64,000 bases of DNA from Micrasema longulum (Eukaryota; Arthropoda; Insecta; Trichoptera; Brachycentridae), in assembly GCA_022494885.1 (NCBI GenBank), contig JAGVSM010002777.1, forward strand, positions 1 through 64,000, given 5' to 3'. How positions within the stretch are numbered: the stretch's first letter is position 1; each line of letters begins with the position of its first letter. This document shows positions 44,097 through 56,349 of the stretch, in pieces. The notes under the pieces are model-generated. The model ran no database searches. It had not been told where the DNA came from and saw nothing but the letters and a program-made list of their open reading frames with translations. The translations under genes and the position numbers were made by a program.

Positions 44097-46442
44097 ATAA
44101 AAAAAGAATGTAATTTCGATGCCTTTACTTTTCATTCTAATATAACAGACCATCACACCATTGCCATATGTACCAAATCTGAATCTCACATTACAAAAGA
44201 AAAAAAATCTCGCGTTACAAAAATAATATACTCTGATTTGACAAATGATCTAGGAAACGAAATGTGGGAAAAAGTTTTTATGGAGAATGACGTGGATATG
44301 GCAATGGACGCATTCATTACAACATTGACTCAATACATAAACAAACACACGACCACAAAAAATGTCTCTCACAAAAAACTAAAATTCACTCCATGGATAA
44401 CCAATACTTTAGTACAAAATATTCACAAACGGAATAAATTACAAGTAAAAGCCAGTAAAAATCCTAGCGATATAATTATTCAATACGAGTATAAGAAATA
44501 TAGAAATTTGTGTAAAAAGAATATAAGATTAGCGAAACAAAACTACTACAAAAAACTGATTTACGAAAATAGTAACTGCGACCCTGCACGGATGTGGAAA
44601 ATAGTGAGGGAAATTACAAGAACTTCAAAATCGAAAACTACCCAAATAGACAGTATTGACATAAATAACACAACTTCAATATCAGACACTAAATCGATAG
44701 CAAACCATGCGAATAACTATTTTACTTCTGTTGGAAACACTTTAGCCCAAAATATTCTTAGTGAATTAAAATCTAACGAAGACACCCTGGCTTATAATAT
44801 ACCATCTCTTGCTTCAGCACATAAAATTGAAAAAATTACAACAACACCTATTGAAATAATAAAAACTATAGACTCCTTGAAACTGAGCACAGCTACGGGT
44901 CCAGATAAAATAAATTCAATTGTTATAAAATCAATTAAAACATATATAGCAAAACCATTAGCATTTATATTTAATCTTAGTTTTAATATAGGAATTTTTC
45001 CGAAACATTTGAAAGAATCGACTGTAATACCAATTTATAAAAATGGTGACAGTAAACGTATTAAAAACTACAGACCAATCTCCTTGCTCAATACTGTTTC
45101 TAAAATTATTGAAAAAATTGTCAAACTAAAACTTAATAACTATTTAGAAAAAAATAATTTACTCTCAGAAAACCAATATGGATTTCGGACAGGCATGGGT
45201 ACTGAAAACGCAATAGCTAAATTGACTGAAACAATAGCTAAACATCTAGACAATAGGAAAAAATGCTTGGCTATTTTTCTGGACCTGGCTAAAGCTTTTG
45301 ACACTATTTCACATAAAATTCTATTTAAAAGGTTACATAATATAGGAATCCAAGGGCAGTTATATAAATGGTTAAACAGCTATGTAAGTGAAAGATTTCA
45401 GAAGGTGAAAGTGGGTAGTGACTTGAGCGAACCTGCTCAGCTCTCATTTGGTGTTCCACAAGGAAGCACTTTGGGACCACTGCTGTTCTTGATATATATT
45501 AACGAACTTTGTAACAAGCCATCACTTGGACAAATCATTTCATTTGCAGATGATACAGCTATAATTTATAGCGCATCAACTTGGTCAGAAACTCATAAAA
45601 AAGCAAGTAATGACTTAAGTTATATTAAAAAATGGCTAGACGAAAACTTGTTGACTTTAAATTCGGATAAAACAAAGTTCATACGTTTTAGTGCAACTTC
45701 CGCCGGGCAACCTAATGAAATTCACGAACTTCAACTACATAATTATTCAGTGATGGTAAATTGCAACTGCAAAAAACTAAGTAGTGTTCAAAGTATAAAA
45801 TATCTTGGAATAATTATAGACCAGTATTTGAGATGGAATGAACAAATTGAAACTATAACTGCAAAAATTAAGCGCTTAATACATTTTTTCATCCCACTTA
45901 GAAATATACTTAAAGTCCCGGACTTGAAACACCTATACCATGCACTGGCAAATTCTGTGTTGACTTACGGTTACTAATTGGTTGGGGAGCTTGCACAAAA
46001 ACCGCCCTTGAACCTGTAGCAAATTGCACAGAAATCTTTAATCCGAGTCATCTTAAAAAAAACATTTCGCTATCCAAGTGACTTGCTCTTCAAAGAATTC
46101 AGAGTACTGAATATTATTCAACAGTATATATTGAGAACGGTAGTGGTTACACACATAAAGAGAGACATTTACCCAAGCGTCAACCACAACCATAACACAA
46201 GATACTCTAATAGGGATCTGATACTAAGTGAAGGGGTCAACACTGTTCTGGCATCGAGACAACACTATAACGCAGGCAAAAAGGTCCATAACCTTTTGCC
46301 AGAATCGTGGAAAGACGGGAGTGTTGTCAAGTTACGGAAGGTGTTGACCTCGCTCTTTCATGACATTGGTCGTAGGGAGTCAGAAAAGTTGATGCATGCC
46401 ACGGATTGGAGAACCTTACTGGATGTCAAAAATAAAATATAA
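44097..46442 (+). pseudogene. LINE-G endonuclease end, reverse transcriptase and C-terminal domain, broken
   Basis: The open frame first shows TDHHTIAI (44145-44168), the last endonuclease motif. The linker has FTPWITNTL and DPARMWKIVREI. Reverse transcriptase follows: KNYRPISLLNTVSKIIEK (about 45066), NQYGFRTGMGTENAI, FLDLAKAFDTISH with the first catalytic Asp (about 45276), GVPQGSTLGPLLFLIYINE (about 45450), FADDTAI with the catalytic Asp pair (about 45543), LNSDKTKFI and KYLGIIID. The frame stops at 45975 (TAA) and again at 46018 (TAG). Between them the +1 frame carries the expected IGWGACTKTALEPV, so two compensating frameshifts flank about 45 bases. After them the original frame resumes (RYPSDLLFKEFRVLN, NHNTRYSNRDLILSE, VHNLLPESWKD) to 46442. 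All RT motifs are intact to the eye, but the C-terminal part would not be made as one protein. Clade within the Jockey superfamily is not resolved. Confidence 0.85.
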
Positions 46443-46519
46443 AAATAAAGAATAATTTAAAAAATATATATTTATAGATGACAACCATGAAGTTTCGCAT
46501 AAATAAATTGTCTATGTCT

Positions 46520-46650
46520 TTATGAATGTATGTATGTGTATGCGCATGGGTGTATGTACGTGTGTGTGTATGTACATGTGTATATATGTGTATATTTATA
46601 TATATACATGTGTGTATATATGTGTATGTCTGTATGTATATGAATCAAAA
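46520..46650 (+). repeat. TG/TATG-rich microsatellite in the LINE-G 3' UTR
   Basis: Alternating GTGTGTATGTACATG and GTATATATGTGTATATT units. An open frame across it is a repeat artefact. Confidence 0.8.
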
Positions 46651-46730
46651 TGTGTATCCGAATAAGTTTATATTTTGTTTGTCTGTGCTCTATATTAATT
46701 TGTTAAGTATTATAATATATTAAAATGTAA

Positions 46731-46774
46731 TTGCCTAGCTTGGAACGGGGTATGTACCCTTGTTAGCTGGGCAA
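46731..46774 (+). promoter_or_regulatory. 3' UTR stem-loop of LINE-G
   Basis: TTGCCTAGCT (46731-46740) pairs with AGCTGGGCAA (46765-46774) with one U-G wobble. Inside, GGGTA (46748-46752) pairs with TACCC (46755-46759). The outer stem survives in part in the copy at 14082-14126. In some LINE families (UnaL2, for example) a 3' stem-loop is bound by the element's own reverse transcriptase. That role is inferred here. Confidence 0.6.
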
Positions 46775-46809
46775 AGTGAATATGGAATTGTATTTTGATA
46801 AAGAGTGTG

Positions 46810-46840
46810 AATAAATAAATAAATAAATAAATAAATAAAG
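46810..46840 (+). repeat. AAAT tail of LINE-G
   Basis: About seven AATA units directly after GAGTGTG, marking the element's 3' end. Confidence 0.85.
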
Positions 46841-46844
46841 TTTA

Positions 46845-47870
46845 ATCAACAGATCTATTTATGATTTTCATAGCCCAACAAAACGTACAAAAACAAGAGC
46901 AGAAACTAACAAATAAAAATCTACATAATTTCATTACTAAGAGTTCTTGTTCAGATATTTTTTTTTACCTTAAAATGTTTTTTATAGAAAACGTTTAAAC
47001 ATAAAATTTGGTCGTGAATTTACTTAGAACATGCTAATGTGACTTTTGTTCAATCAATTGGATTTTTTTTTATTATTTACTTATTTATGACAATAATTAG
47101 CATATTGGCTATTAAGTACTGACCTAATACAGATTTTATATGATATCAAGGAAGTTGGGACGGAAGATCGTATTCTGTAAATAATTAAAATGGTGTACAA
47201 ATTAATTTTTAAAAACTTTTATTTTACTGACTGTCAAAATTTTACTATCGAACTGCCCATTAACTTCTTCGCATTAGTGTTACTCGGCAGAAAGTTCCGG
47301 AAATGAAAACAACTATTTCCATTAACCCTTTGTTTTTATTAGCCCTAAAATCCGCGTATCTCCGGACGCATTTTCTCCCTAAACAGAAGTTCCATTTGAT
47401 GGACAATATGAAACACCGATAACTAGAGCCTTCATTTTAAGCAAGGAAATAAAGATCGCTACTGATACGTCCTTTAATTAATTTAATAACCCCGCTGAGT
47501 CGGTGGGACAAAAGAGATGTTATCGGAAGTAAATGAAACAGTGATGAGGAAAGCTCAGCTAAACTCGAAGATCGGAACAAAGCTCGCCAGGAGTTGATCT
47601 GATTATCTGGGAGCTTTCAACCGGTGGCGGTGGATAATGTCTCGTACGACCGCCTGCGGGCTGCAAAACTATCTTATCGATCCCGACACACGTTATTTTA
47701 CTTGTTCAGACAATGCAATCGAAGTTAATTGAAAGACTTTTTTTGTGTAATGTATGTGGAGGGTCTATATGCTATATATTTATTGGTTTATTTATTACAT
47801 ATAACTGTTTTTGTTAATTCATACGTACCTGTAGTAAAAAACTGTAGATTTTTTTTAATGTGTAATGAGC
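46845..47870. other. Unique sequence with raised GC at 47260-47715
   Basis: 47260-47715 is clearly less AT-rich than its flanks, has no repeat counterpart in the window and no sustained protein-like frame. It could be conserved non-coding sequence. Confidence 0.35.
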
Positions 47871-47874
47871 GAGT

Positions 47875-48300
47875 CGTGGTACCTCTCTAGGACCCAAAAC
47901 AGCAAAATTCTGAGTTTTGAGAATATGTGTCTCGGGAGAATCTTGGGTTTGCGGTGATTTGACTTTATAAGGAATGAAGTAATAAAAAAACGGACGCAGC
48001 AAACTCCGGTGACAACTGTCATCAAGCGAAGGCGATACGGTTGGCTTGGTCATGTGCTGCGGATGCCACCTGAGAGCCTTAACCACGCTTCCCTACTTTA
48101 CAAGGCATCGAGTTCTCGAGTCCTGGACGTCTTTTTATACAAAAGTCAGCACTTTTAGTCGGCAGTTCGGACCAGAACTACGGGACGCAAACCTGGTTTA
48201 GAAGGATGCACAGGAGCTGGCAGCCGACAGACATGCTTAGAAGATCTTTTTGGACACCATATGCTCGAACTAGGGAGCGGACATGCGCATAGAATAACGA
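47875..48300 (+). pseudogene. LINE-D tail, best copy
   Basis: The frame around 48012-48110 reads TVIKRRRYGWLGHVLRMPP and SLNHASLLYKASS. After frameshifts, other frames give LRDANLV, AQELAADRH and FLDTICSN near 48180-48270. The sequence (KRRR..WLGHVLRM ... AQELAADR..W...) is the C-terminal tail of an RTE-like LINE. Related tails lie at 15.64 and 28.9 kb, all on the plus strand. Confidence 0.65.
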
Positions 48301-48304
48301 TTGA

Positions 48305-49605
48305 ACACGTTTTTTTATTTTTTAATTTGAAATTAATTTATAAACCCTTTTAGATTACAAACGTATTTTTTATATTTTTTAAATCGCTTTCTATTGTTAA
48401 TGATAATATATTTCGTGAAAGTTAAAATGAGTATTTTGTAAAGTTTTGTCTGGTAGTTCATATAATAATTTCAGCCTCCGGTTAATTTATCTCGACTCTC
48501 TTTGTCGCTAAAAAAAAATTGTATGTAATCTTGTTTTTATATTCTCGTATTGTATCCCTGTTTACTACAATTTTCAGTTTTTTGTCTACAATTACATCAG
48601 TGGCTTATTTATGAATACCTTTTACGAATTCTAATTTAAAAAGTTCTGTCATATTTAATGCTGTTAGATAAGAGAGGTGTATACTAACTTAAATATTTTA
48701 TTTTGCCGTCACTGTTTGTTTATATTATTTTGATTTTCTGTGCCCCATAGTTGTTGCATACAAGAAATTTAAGATTTTATATGAGATATAAGATTATTTA
48801 CCGCAAAAAAATAGAAAAAATCCTTAAAATTGCTATTTCGCTAATTTAAATTGTTGATATGAATTTTTCATGTCAATTGTCCTTTCATTGTTAGTTCACG
48901 TATTTGATATGCTTAATTTCAATCAGTTGTTCATCGTTCATGTAAGAAATTATCTTATGTCATTTTTTTCTACTTTCATCATGTATAACTGTGTTGATCA
49001 AGTGTTTCTACATTTGATCATACATGGTGATTGTTTATGTCTTTGTTAATTAATACGTCAGTTTGATTTTTATGAAATAGTGCTAAATCTTTGATTTGTC
49101 TCACTTATTCACGCAGCACAAAAGTGAAACAACAGAAATAAAGCGAATAATTATTAATGTTTTTTTATGATGCACTTGCTCTTTTGACTCCATTGTCAAC
49201 AATAGTAATTATCCTTGAATGGGCGTGATAGCGATGACATTATACAATTATAAATGTGCACACGCGCATCAGCCCACACACATTTTTTTGTAGTGCGCAA
49301 TTGAACATTACACACGTGCAGCATTGAACACTACGTAGCGGGTGTTGAACTAACTAGAATCTTCTGTGTGAAGTTAGTTTCAGTGTGCTGGAGCTGGTTT
49401 TGTAATAATTACACTACCAAAATTAAAAAACACTTACCCGATTTGTGTTGTATGAAGTTAACCTTAAGGTGTAGTTTGCTAGAATGTACGGTATGAAGAT
49501 ATAAACTTCAATATTAATACATAGATGGCGCTCCAACTCGCTTGTGAATGGTTTCTCATTTAATAACATATATACAAAAATCAAAAATGTTACCTGTGTC
49601 GATAT
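48305..49605. other. AT-rich sequence, no gene seen
   Basis: No family copy. 49520-49540 (TAGATGGCGCTCCAACTCG) resembles a short motif also near 2775 and 7243. Confidence 0.35.
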
Positions 49606-49609
49606 TCGC

Positions 49610-49745
49610 TAATAAGCGGAATGGGGAATGTTGTAGTACGTAAAGTGGCCACTTAACCCAGCCAATGACAGGTCATAAGCCCTGTAAACGCTCGAATATC
49701 CATAATCCTGAATTTGAAAAAATTCTACCTCATCTCTGTAGGGAT
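49610..49745 (+). mobile_element. TIR-1 fragment
   Basis: GCGGAATGGGGAATGTTGTA, AAAGTGGCCACTTAACCCAG, AATGACAGGTCATAAGCCCT, CTCATCTCTGTAGGGA. Confidence 0.7.
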
Positions 49746-49749
49746 ATTA

Positions 49750-51400
49750 ATAAAAATATAGAAAGGTGTTTATCAGTTTTATCATATGACAACTTACAAC
49801 CTAGGATCCGGAATCTATGCATTTAGGTAACAAAGCAAATTTTATATTAAAATCTCATCTTTGCGTTTTTGCAATTACGAAGCAATATAGTTCAATGGCA
49901 ATAATTTATTATTTTTATTTAATAATAAATTGGTGAGAATACGTAGGAAAAATGACATAATTAGACATCAAATTGCTTTTTTCAATTCGTCATAACATTA
50001 TTATTTTTTATCACAAAAAACATAGTTGTTGTAGAAATGAATTAATATCTTATGGCTTTCAAATGTTACATTGTAGTCTTCGCTTTATATTACACATTGT
50101 GTGAATGCAACAACACGTTTGTACTATTCAAACAAATCTGTGTGTAGTTAGTTCTCACTCAAAATCACTGTAGCGCTAAAATTTTAAATACACACGGTGT
50201 GGTCTAATCGCTGGAGAGAAATATTTTCTTAAAAAAATAAAGATTATTAGTTTATAGTAATAATAATCTTTGTTATTATTTAATATTACAGGGATCTGAA
50301 ATTAGTTAAATGTCAAGTAAGATTAATTGGGTAATATCAGCTTGTAAAAGTGATAGTAAATTAGTGTTGGATAATGAATGAGTGGATTTTCGAGTTTAAT
50401 CGTAATTTTAAAATAACAGTCTATCTTAAATGTTATTTCACGCACGTATAACATAAAAAATGTGAATTTGAAAAACTGTTTTTTACAACCACAAACAAAC
50501 CTACAAACCATTGGGTGGAGATGACGATGATCATCCACTGTAGGGCACTGCATTAGTGTTTACTAATGACTGTCTGAAACAAGATTTTCAGCAGAAATCG
50601 AAAGAGAAACTTATTTCAAAAAGTTAAGAGCCATTTCAAAACACCATTTTTTTTCGTTTTTATTGTTAAACCTAACGAGTTCATTAAAATAAGTTTTAAA
50701 TAAAATACATAATAAAATAAATCGTATGAATTTAATTAGTTAATTTGTTTGATGCACCTAACTGACTGACAAAGTCATAACTAACAATACTCACCAGCCA
50801 CAAGCCGAAACTAAAAAGGCCACCAAAATTAGTTTTACTGGCCAAAACCAAAACCAATACTTCGGTCGGTCACAGCTATTTACTAACATTATTTCACAAC
50901 CAAACCTTAAAAATGTCACCGCATACTTCTGATTTTTACTTAGCCCATTGGAAATGGACCGAACATTTTTTTTCTTTACAATAAATATAGTTTCATAAAT
51001 CAAAAGTTTTGCATTGCTTAAAAGTTGTTCAGAATTATTCAGTTCTCTATCTGACCACATTATACCTCATTATTTGATACATGACGAAGTTTCCGGAAAC
51101 AAACCTAAGTAAGTTTTGAAACTACTGTCGACTGAAAGACATTATTTCTTAAGCTTCAAGACAAACTTTTATAAAGATCGGATAAATGTGAATGGTTCTT
51201 TTCCTTACATTCCCTGAATGCGTAGATTAGAATCTCATCTTTACTTATGTCGGTACATCGCAAACGGAAAATCGACATAAAAATTAAATGTCTTTACTTT
51301 ATGCTCTTTGTTTAAACGTCATGTTTACGTATTATTCATCAAACTTTTACCGCATACGATATATATATATATATAGTTGGATAATTTATATAGTGCCATT
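49750..51400. other. AT-rich sequence, no gene seen
   Basis: No repeat family or gene. A TA microsatellite occupies 51359-51375 just before the family K array. Confidence 0.35.
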
Positions 51401-51404
51401 TTTG

Positions 51405-51840
51405 TGAAAATCACCTCAAGGGCGCTGTACAATTAATAAATATCCCAGTACGTCTTGCAGCTACAGAGCGCATGGACGGTTGGGATTCTAGTTCCTCGTT
51501 TTCAATTAAGATCAATAAAAAATTATAACAGATAGGAGCTAGATTACAGGACGTCTTGCAGCTACAGAGCGCATAGACAGTTAGAAATTTAGCCCCCATT
51601 TACACATTTTAAAAATTGACAAATACATTTAGTGTATTAATGATACTAAAAAAAAAATATAATAATATGAATAGTAAAAAGGAGTAAGAACACGTCTTGC
51701 AGCTACTAAGCGCATAGACGATTGGAATTCTAGACCTCATTTATAAAATTTAGGTATTTTTAAGTTGGTATATGAAAGCTAGATAACCAATCATCGTGCA
51801 GCTACAAAGCGCATGAACGAGTGGAATTCTAGCAAAGTTA
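51405..51840 (+). repeat. Family K interspersed array, four cores
   Basis: Cores start at about 51450, 51551, 51692 and 51794. Consensus ACGTCTTGCAGCTACAGAGC, then GCATAGACGATTGGAATTCT and AG (about 43 bases). Spacers of roughly 58, 98 and 59 AT-rich bases differ from each other, though AGCTAGAT occurs before two cores. The leading segment AAAATCACCTCAAGGGCGCT is shared with 34.7 kb. Conservation of the core against variable spacers is unusual for a simple tandem repeat. Confidence 0.75.
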
Positions 51841-51844
51841 GAAT

Positions 51845-53470
51845 GATATCAATAAATTTATAAAAAATAGAGCATAGTAGTAAGTTTGTCAAGTGTTCAT
51901 GCCAAGAACTAAGCAATAAAAAACTAAATAAATAAAGCACTGTATCAACTCCATGGTTAACAAAGGGAGATAGATGTCCGAAGAGAATCTTTTGTAGACA
52001 GTAGGTAGATATCGTCACCATGTGGTCCACTAGGCTGCTGGAGAATTTCTGGAAACGCACGTGTGTAGACTGGATAGACTGGACGTGTGTAGATGGTGCA
52101 TAGAACACTTAATTGTTTAATTAAATTAAACGTACCTCACATAAATATTATGAAATACTTTTGTGTGAATCCACATTTAAAAACAAATATTTAATAGCGA
52201 TCTTCTCAAGACTCGAATCTTGGCCTCCATGTCCACGTCTATACCGCGTCCCTTAATTCTGCCGAATAAAGCCTAAACATCATCATCAACGGCCTTCCAG
52301 GACAACGTAGGACGACCCAAATCATATTTAAATTTTAAGCAATTATTTTAAACTTTGTTTGGTGCAAACCACCCCTTGTTTCTTAATTCAAATAAGTTAA
52401 TAGAGGTTGTAAGTAGAATATGAGAGGAATTTTGATTCATGAGACATTACAATACAAGTCTTTAAAACTTTAATATAACGGTATAATCGTTTCTATCATA
52501 TAGGACACCAAAACATGAGGCTTTGTATTCCATACAAAACAATTTATTAGTGCACTTCAGTTTTATTGCAGAACCATTTGCGAGCAAACAACTCTAAATG
52601 ACCCATTATTAATGGCTAAAGCAAGGAAATATAACATTTCTTTTTAAATTAAAAATTTTCATATAAGTGAATTGTAATATTGGAAACGTATTTTAAACCG
52701 TACAATTTCACACCGCATCGATAATTAATTGATAAATAGATTGTCCGTATCATTGTCATATAAATATATTGTTTAAAATAAATTGATTGAAAAATCCCGA
52801 ATATCTTTTGAAACATTACTAAAATTTACGTACTGAGATTTATCTGCAATATTTTGCTATATACAGTTTCATTTTTTTCACAATACAGTGTTATATCCAT
52901 CACTGGGAGCAGATATAAAAATGACATGACTCTACATGAAAGAGTGCAGGTTATATCTTTGGCTCTACCCTACCGAGTTTCTAAGGGGGTATGCATGGCA
53001 ACAGGAAGTTAGAGACAAGAAGGATGGGTATACATTTTTACTATACATTTTTATCGATTGTTACGTGGTATGGTCGGTAATTCTAATGTTATGATGAGCA
53101 TTCCTTTTTTTTGTTCCTGGTGATTGCCTTAGACAGTGTGAGCATAGATTGTTTCATTTTCTAGTATACAGGACTAACCGGCCGATGGTAATGCCTGTTG
53201 GAAGGCTGAACAACATCGCTCTGGATGTCGGTCTGTTCCATTTATCCGTAGAAATTTTCCGGAGCAGGATTTTCCTAGTACTTTGTCAAGAATCTCTTTA
53301 TTTGTATTTTTCTTTTTATAATACGTACCTTTTAAATTTAAGTTTGTTATGTATATGTTTTTTTTAATAAATGAATTGAACTGTGGTGAAGTGTTTTAAA
53401 AAAATAGTAACAGTGGACATTACTTAAATATTATTTAATTTGTGTACAATATGCGTTTGTGTTTTTGTAG
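51845..53470. other. Mostly unique sequence; weak LINE debris
   Basis: 52205-52330 on the minus strand reads DLGRPTLSWKAVDDDV with later stops, perhaps an RTE-like tail. 52900-53290 is less AT-rich without a clear frame. Nothing else seen. Confidence 0.25.
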
Positions 53471-53475
53471 AATGT

Positions 53476-53669
53476 TTAACTAAAAAAATTCATGATATCT
53501 CTATTAGCCTTTCGTCTATTGTGCAATGGACCTTCCATACTCCACGCCCTACGCCTGAGCCGAAGCACTCTACGTAACCCCCTACGACCGAAGCTGGCCG
53601 ACTGCCAAGCTTTCCTGTTCCTACGTGACAATTCGTTATAGGATCGAGTGGGTGGTCCCGACCCTAGTG
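53476..53669 (-). CDS. Candidate Arg-rich terminal exon, unrecognised
   Basis: On the minus strand TTGTTTTACAG precedes a 63-codon open frame ending TAA: GPPTRSYNELSRRNRKAWQS, then GRRGLRRVLRLRRRAWSMEG. The segment is far more GC-rich than its flanks and highly basic. It would start in phase 1. It may be a host exon or the N-terminal region of a DNA-transposon protein; I cannot decide. Confidence 0.25.
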
Positions 53670-54084
53670 CTGTAAAACAAGTAGTGATTAAATTGTTTTT
53701 TGCAATAAAATTTAATCTTTTCATAGGCACGGTGCATGGAGATCGTGCTGCTATTGAATTTTGTTCATTTTGTCCTATTACTGATTTCGTTTTGTAAATA
53801 TTTTTATTGGTGTTGTATTTTTATTCGGAAACGAAGGAATTTTTATTTAATACCTTTTGCTTCCGCGCAAAACAAGTGTATTTTTGGTTTCCTAAATAAC
53901 AAAATATTTTTTGTATTTTTTTAACATTTATGAAGAGTTAAATTTAAAGCTTCTGCAGTCAAATGTACCGTATACTTTAATCAATAAAATTAATCGAACC
54001 GTTGTTTATTGGAAAATTAACCACAGGGAAAAGGCGTGTGAATTTCATTAATTATTCCATAAAAAATCTATGTTTTGTCTTGTA

Positions 54085-54325
54085 GTTGAATCAATGCATC
54101 CAAATGAATCTTACAGACATTAATAAAGATTTCAGCTCATTTACTTCTATAAGGCCACAGATAGAAGAGTTGGGAAAATGTGAATGTTAAATCATATACA
54201 GAATGGTGAATTTTGCAATGAATTTGTATTGTGTAAACTGGCCATTTAAACTAGCTAATGACATGTCATGCGCCCTGTAAATTTTTACACTTGACTTAAA
54301 TGTTTTTCTTCTCTATGGCAATTTT
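54085..54325 (+). mobile_element. TIR-1 copy, diverged
   Basis: AGATTTCAGCTCATTTACTT, ACAGAATGGTGAATTTTGC, GTGTAAACTGGCCATTTAAA, CTAGCTAATGACATGTCATG, CGCCCTGTAAA, TTTTCTTCTCTATGGCAA. Confidence 0.65.
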
Positions 54326-54329
54326 TAAA

Positions 54330-56155
54330 CATTTATTAATATATACGGCGCGCAGTGCTTTTACTTTTACAAAAAACATAGTGTGTGTAATGAGATAAAA
54401 CGTTTACAAAAACACAGCATTTTTATACTCGTATAATAAACACACTAACATGATCACATAAGTAAAAAATCAAAAAGTGATAAAAAATTTAAAAATAAGG
54501 TTAAAGTAATCATACAAACAAAATATGTTACTTGTCTTTTAACAAAGGAACATAAAGAAATAAAAAAAATAAAGATACAAAATAATAAAAAACTAAAAGT
54601 GATTGTTTTAAAACCAATAAATCTTTTTATGATTCATACCAATAGTAAAAATGTTATGGACTTTCTCTTCTTAAAAATATTTTCTATCTATATTGCAAAA
54701 AAATTTAAAGTGCTCTTCGTTTTGATAAGCTTAAAAGTTTAGAAATAAGTAAAGCTATCATCCAAAAACTTTCCTCGAATACATAATTAATTAAATTTAA
54801 TCCTACTTATAAAATTTCCCTTTATTATTAAATATAGTTTTCTTTCTCTCTCTGTCTATCATTTTTTTTTCCTTTAAATAATTAATAATATTATAATAAG
54901 TGACGCATGTTATCCAAAGTTAGCCCAAGTTTTAGTCCTGACGATAAAGTAAATAGTAACCTATTTTGTTTGTATTTTCACTGATAGTCTTTTTTTGTTT
55001 TTTAAATTGTGCCTCTTGAATATTTATCATTATTAACACAACGAAAGGTACAATTTTTCAATAATTTAATAAAGTAGGTAAAATTTTTATTTTTTTAAAT
55101 TAACAAGGAAAAAACAACAACTTAAAAAAAAATTGATAATGTACGTTTTATTGTCTATAATACGAGTATCTTATATTGGTGCAATGGTTTTGTTTAAATA
55201 CTTTTTTTAATTTTTTCCTTGCATTTTACAACTAATAGGTCTACAAAAGTTACAAATACAAAAAACACTATTACACAAACACAAAAAATAATCTCACTAA
55301 GGCATGGCCTCTGTATGGGCTAACATTAAATTTTAAATTTGAATAAAGGATACTGGTGGAATACGATAGATATAAAAAAAAAGTTCTAACATTAGACTAT
55401 AATTTTTTTGTCAATAATTTGAGAAAATCAAAGACCAAAGCCAATTTGTAAAAAAATAAAGTTAACTACAAAGTTTTATCATATAAAGAAAATATAGTCG
55501 ATTGTTATGGTTAAACACAGTAAAAGTAATGTATAGTAAAAACAAGAATAAAAAACTTATAGCAAAAGAGTAACGTATAGAAAAAAAGTGGTAAAAAAGA
55601 TATGAATTTAAGGTTGGTGAATCTTACATAGGCACACATTATTAGGCACAAAAATTCAGCAAAAATAAAAATAAATAGACATTTATATGAGTTTATTATA
55701 CAAACAGATTGAATCTCCGATTCATCGGTTATTGTTGCAAAGTCAGTAGTACTTACTTCCTATGTACAACCGAATGAGCATGAACCCATTTAAGTAGCAA
55801 GTATGACTACTTAATGTTTCAGGGGTTCTATTAATTTTTCAAAAAAAGCTATTTTTATCCATAGTTTCAACAAAAAATTAAATCGAAACGTATTCAAATA
55901 ATAAGTTTCCATCATACTGTCTTTAAGAAATGCATCAACAGTTTTGGAACTATGAAAAATGAATATCTTTGCCTGAGTCTGGATTTACAATAAGGAATTT
56001 CAAGAATACTATTAAATGTTTGACTAGATCGAACAACATTTTTGATGTAAATGCTGGCGAGCAAAACATATTTTAGACATTGCTGGCAATAGATTTAAAT
56101 AAAAAAGTACTAAGTAGGTACTATGAAAATATTATATTACTTATTAAAAAACCAC
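54330..56155. other. Very AT-rich sequence, no gene seen
   Basis: A/T runs throughout; no repeat family found. Confidence 0.4.
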
Positions 56156-56157
56156 TC

Positions 56158-56345
56158 ATCACTCAAAAATACTCCGAGGTAAAATGGCTAAGATACTTCA
56201 CCCACGCACCAAAAATTCCAGGTTCGATTCCAGTTGAATACATTAAAAACAATGTGATTTATCTCAAGCCTTGGTGTTCTGTGCTATAATTCACCACTAA
56301 AATCGGGTCTTTTGGCTTGTTGTGGTCCGGTCCAAAAAAATACAA
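56158..56345 (+). mobile_element. SINE-3 copy
   Basis: CTCCGAGGTAAAATGGCTAA (A-box region), B box CAGGTTCGATTCCAG, then ACAATGTGATTTATCTCAAG, TTGGTGTTCTGTGC and CACCACTAAAATCGGG, followed by TTGTTGTGGTCCGG. Best copy of this tRNA-derived family. Confidence 0.65.
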
Positions 56346-56349
56346 TTTG

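Larger units (their letters stand above)
44097..46841 (+). mobile_element. LINE-G: 5'-truncated Jockey/CR1-group retrotransposon
   Basis: The unit contains the end of the endonuclease domain, a nearly complete reverse transcriptase, a C-terminal domain, a 3' UTR with TG-rich microsatellite and stem-loop, and an AAAT tail. The open frame is continuous from the stop at 44094 without a starting ATG, so the 5' part including most of the endonuclease is missing, as expected when target-primed reverse transcription ends early. A 100-base relative of its 3' end lies at 14.05 kb. I could not identify target-site duplications. Confidence 0.85.

Noticed and set aside
46526..46723. 65-codon frame rich in Cys, Val and Tyr
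   Set aside because: It translates a TG/TATG microsatellite in the LINE 3' UTR.
51405..51840. Possible CRISPR array
   Set aside because: Cores are longer and more variable than CRISPR repeats, spacers differ in length, there are no cas genes and the genome is eukaryotic.
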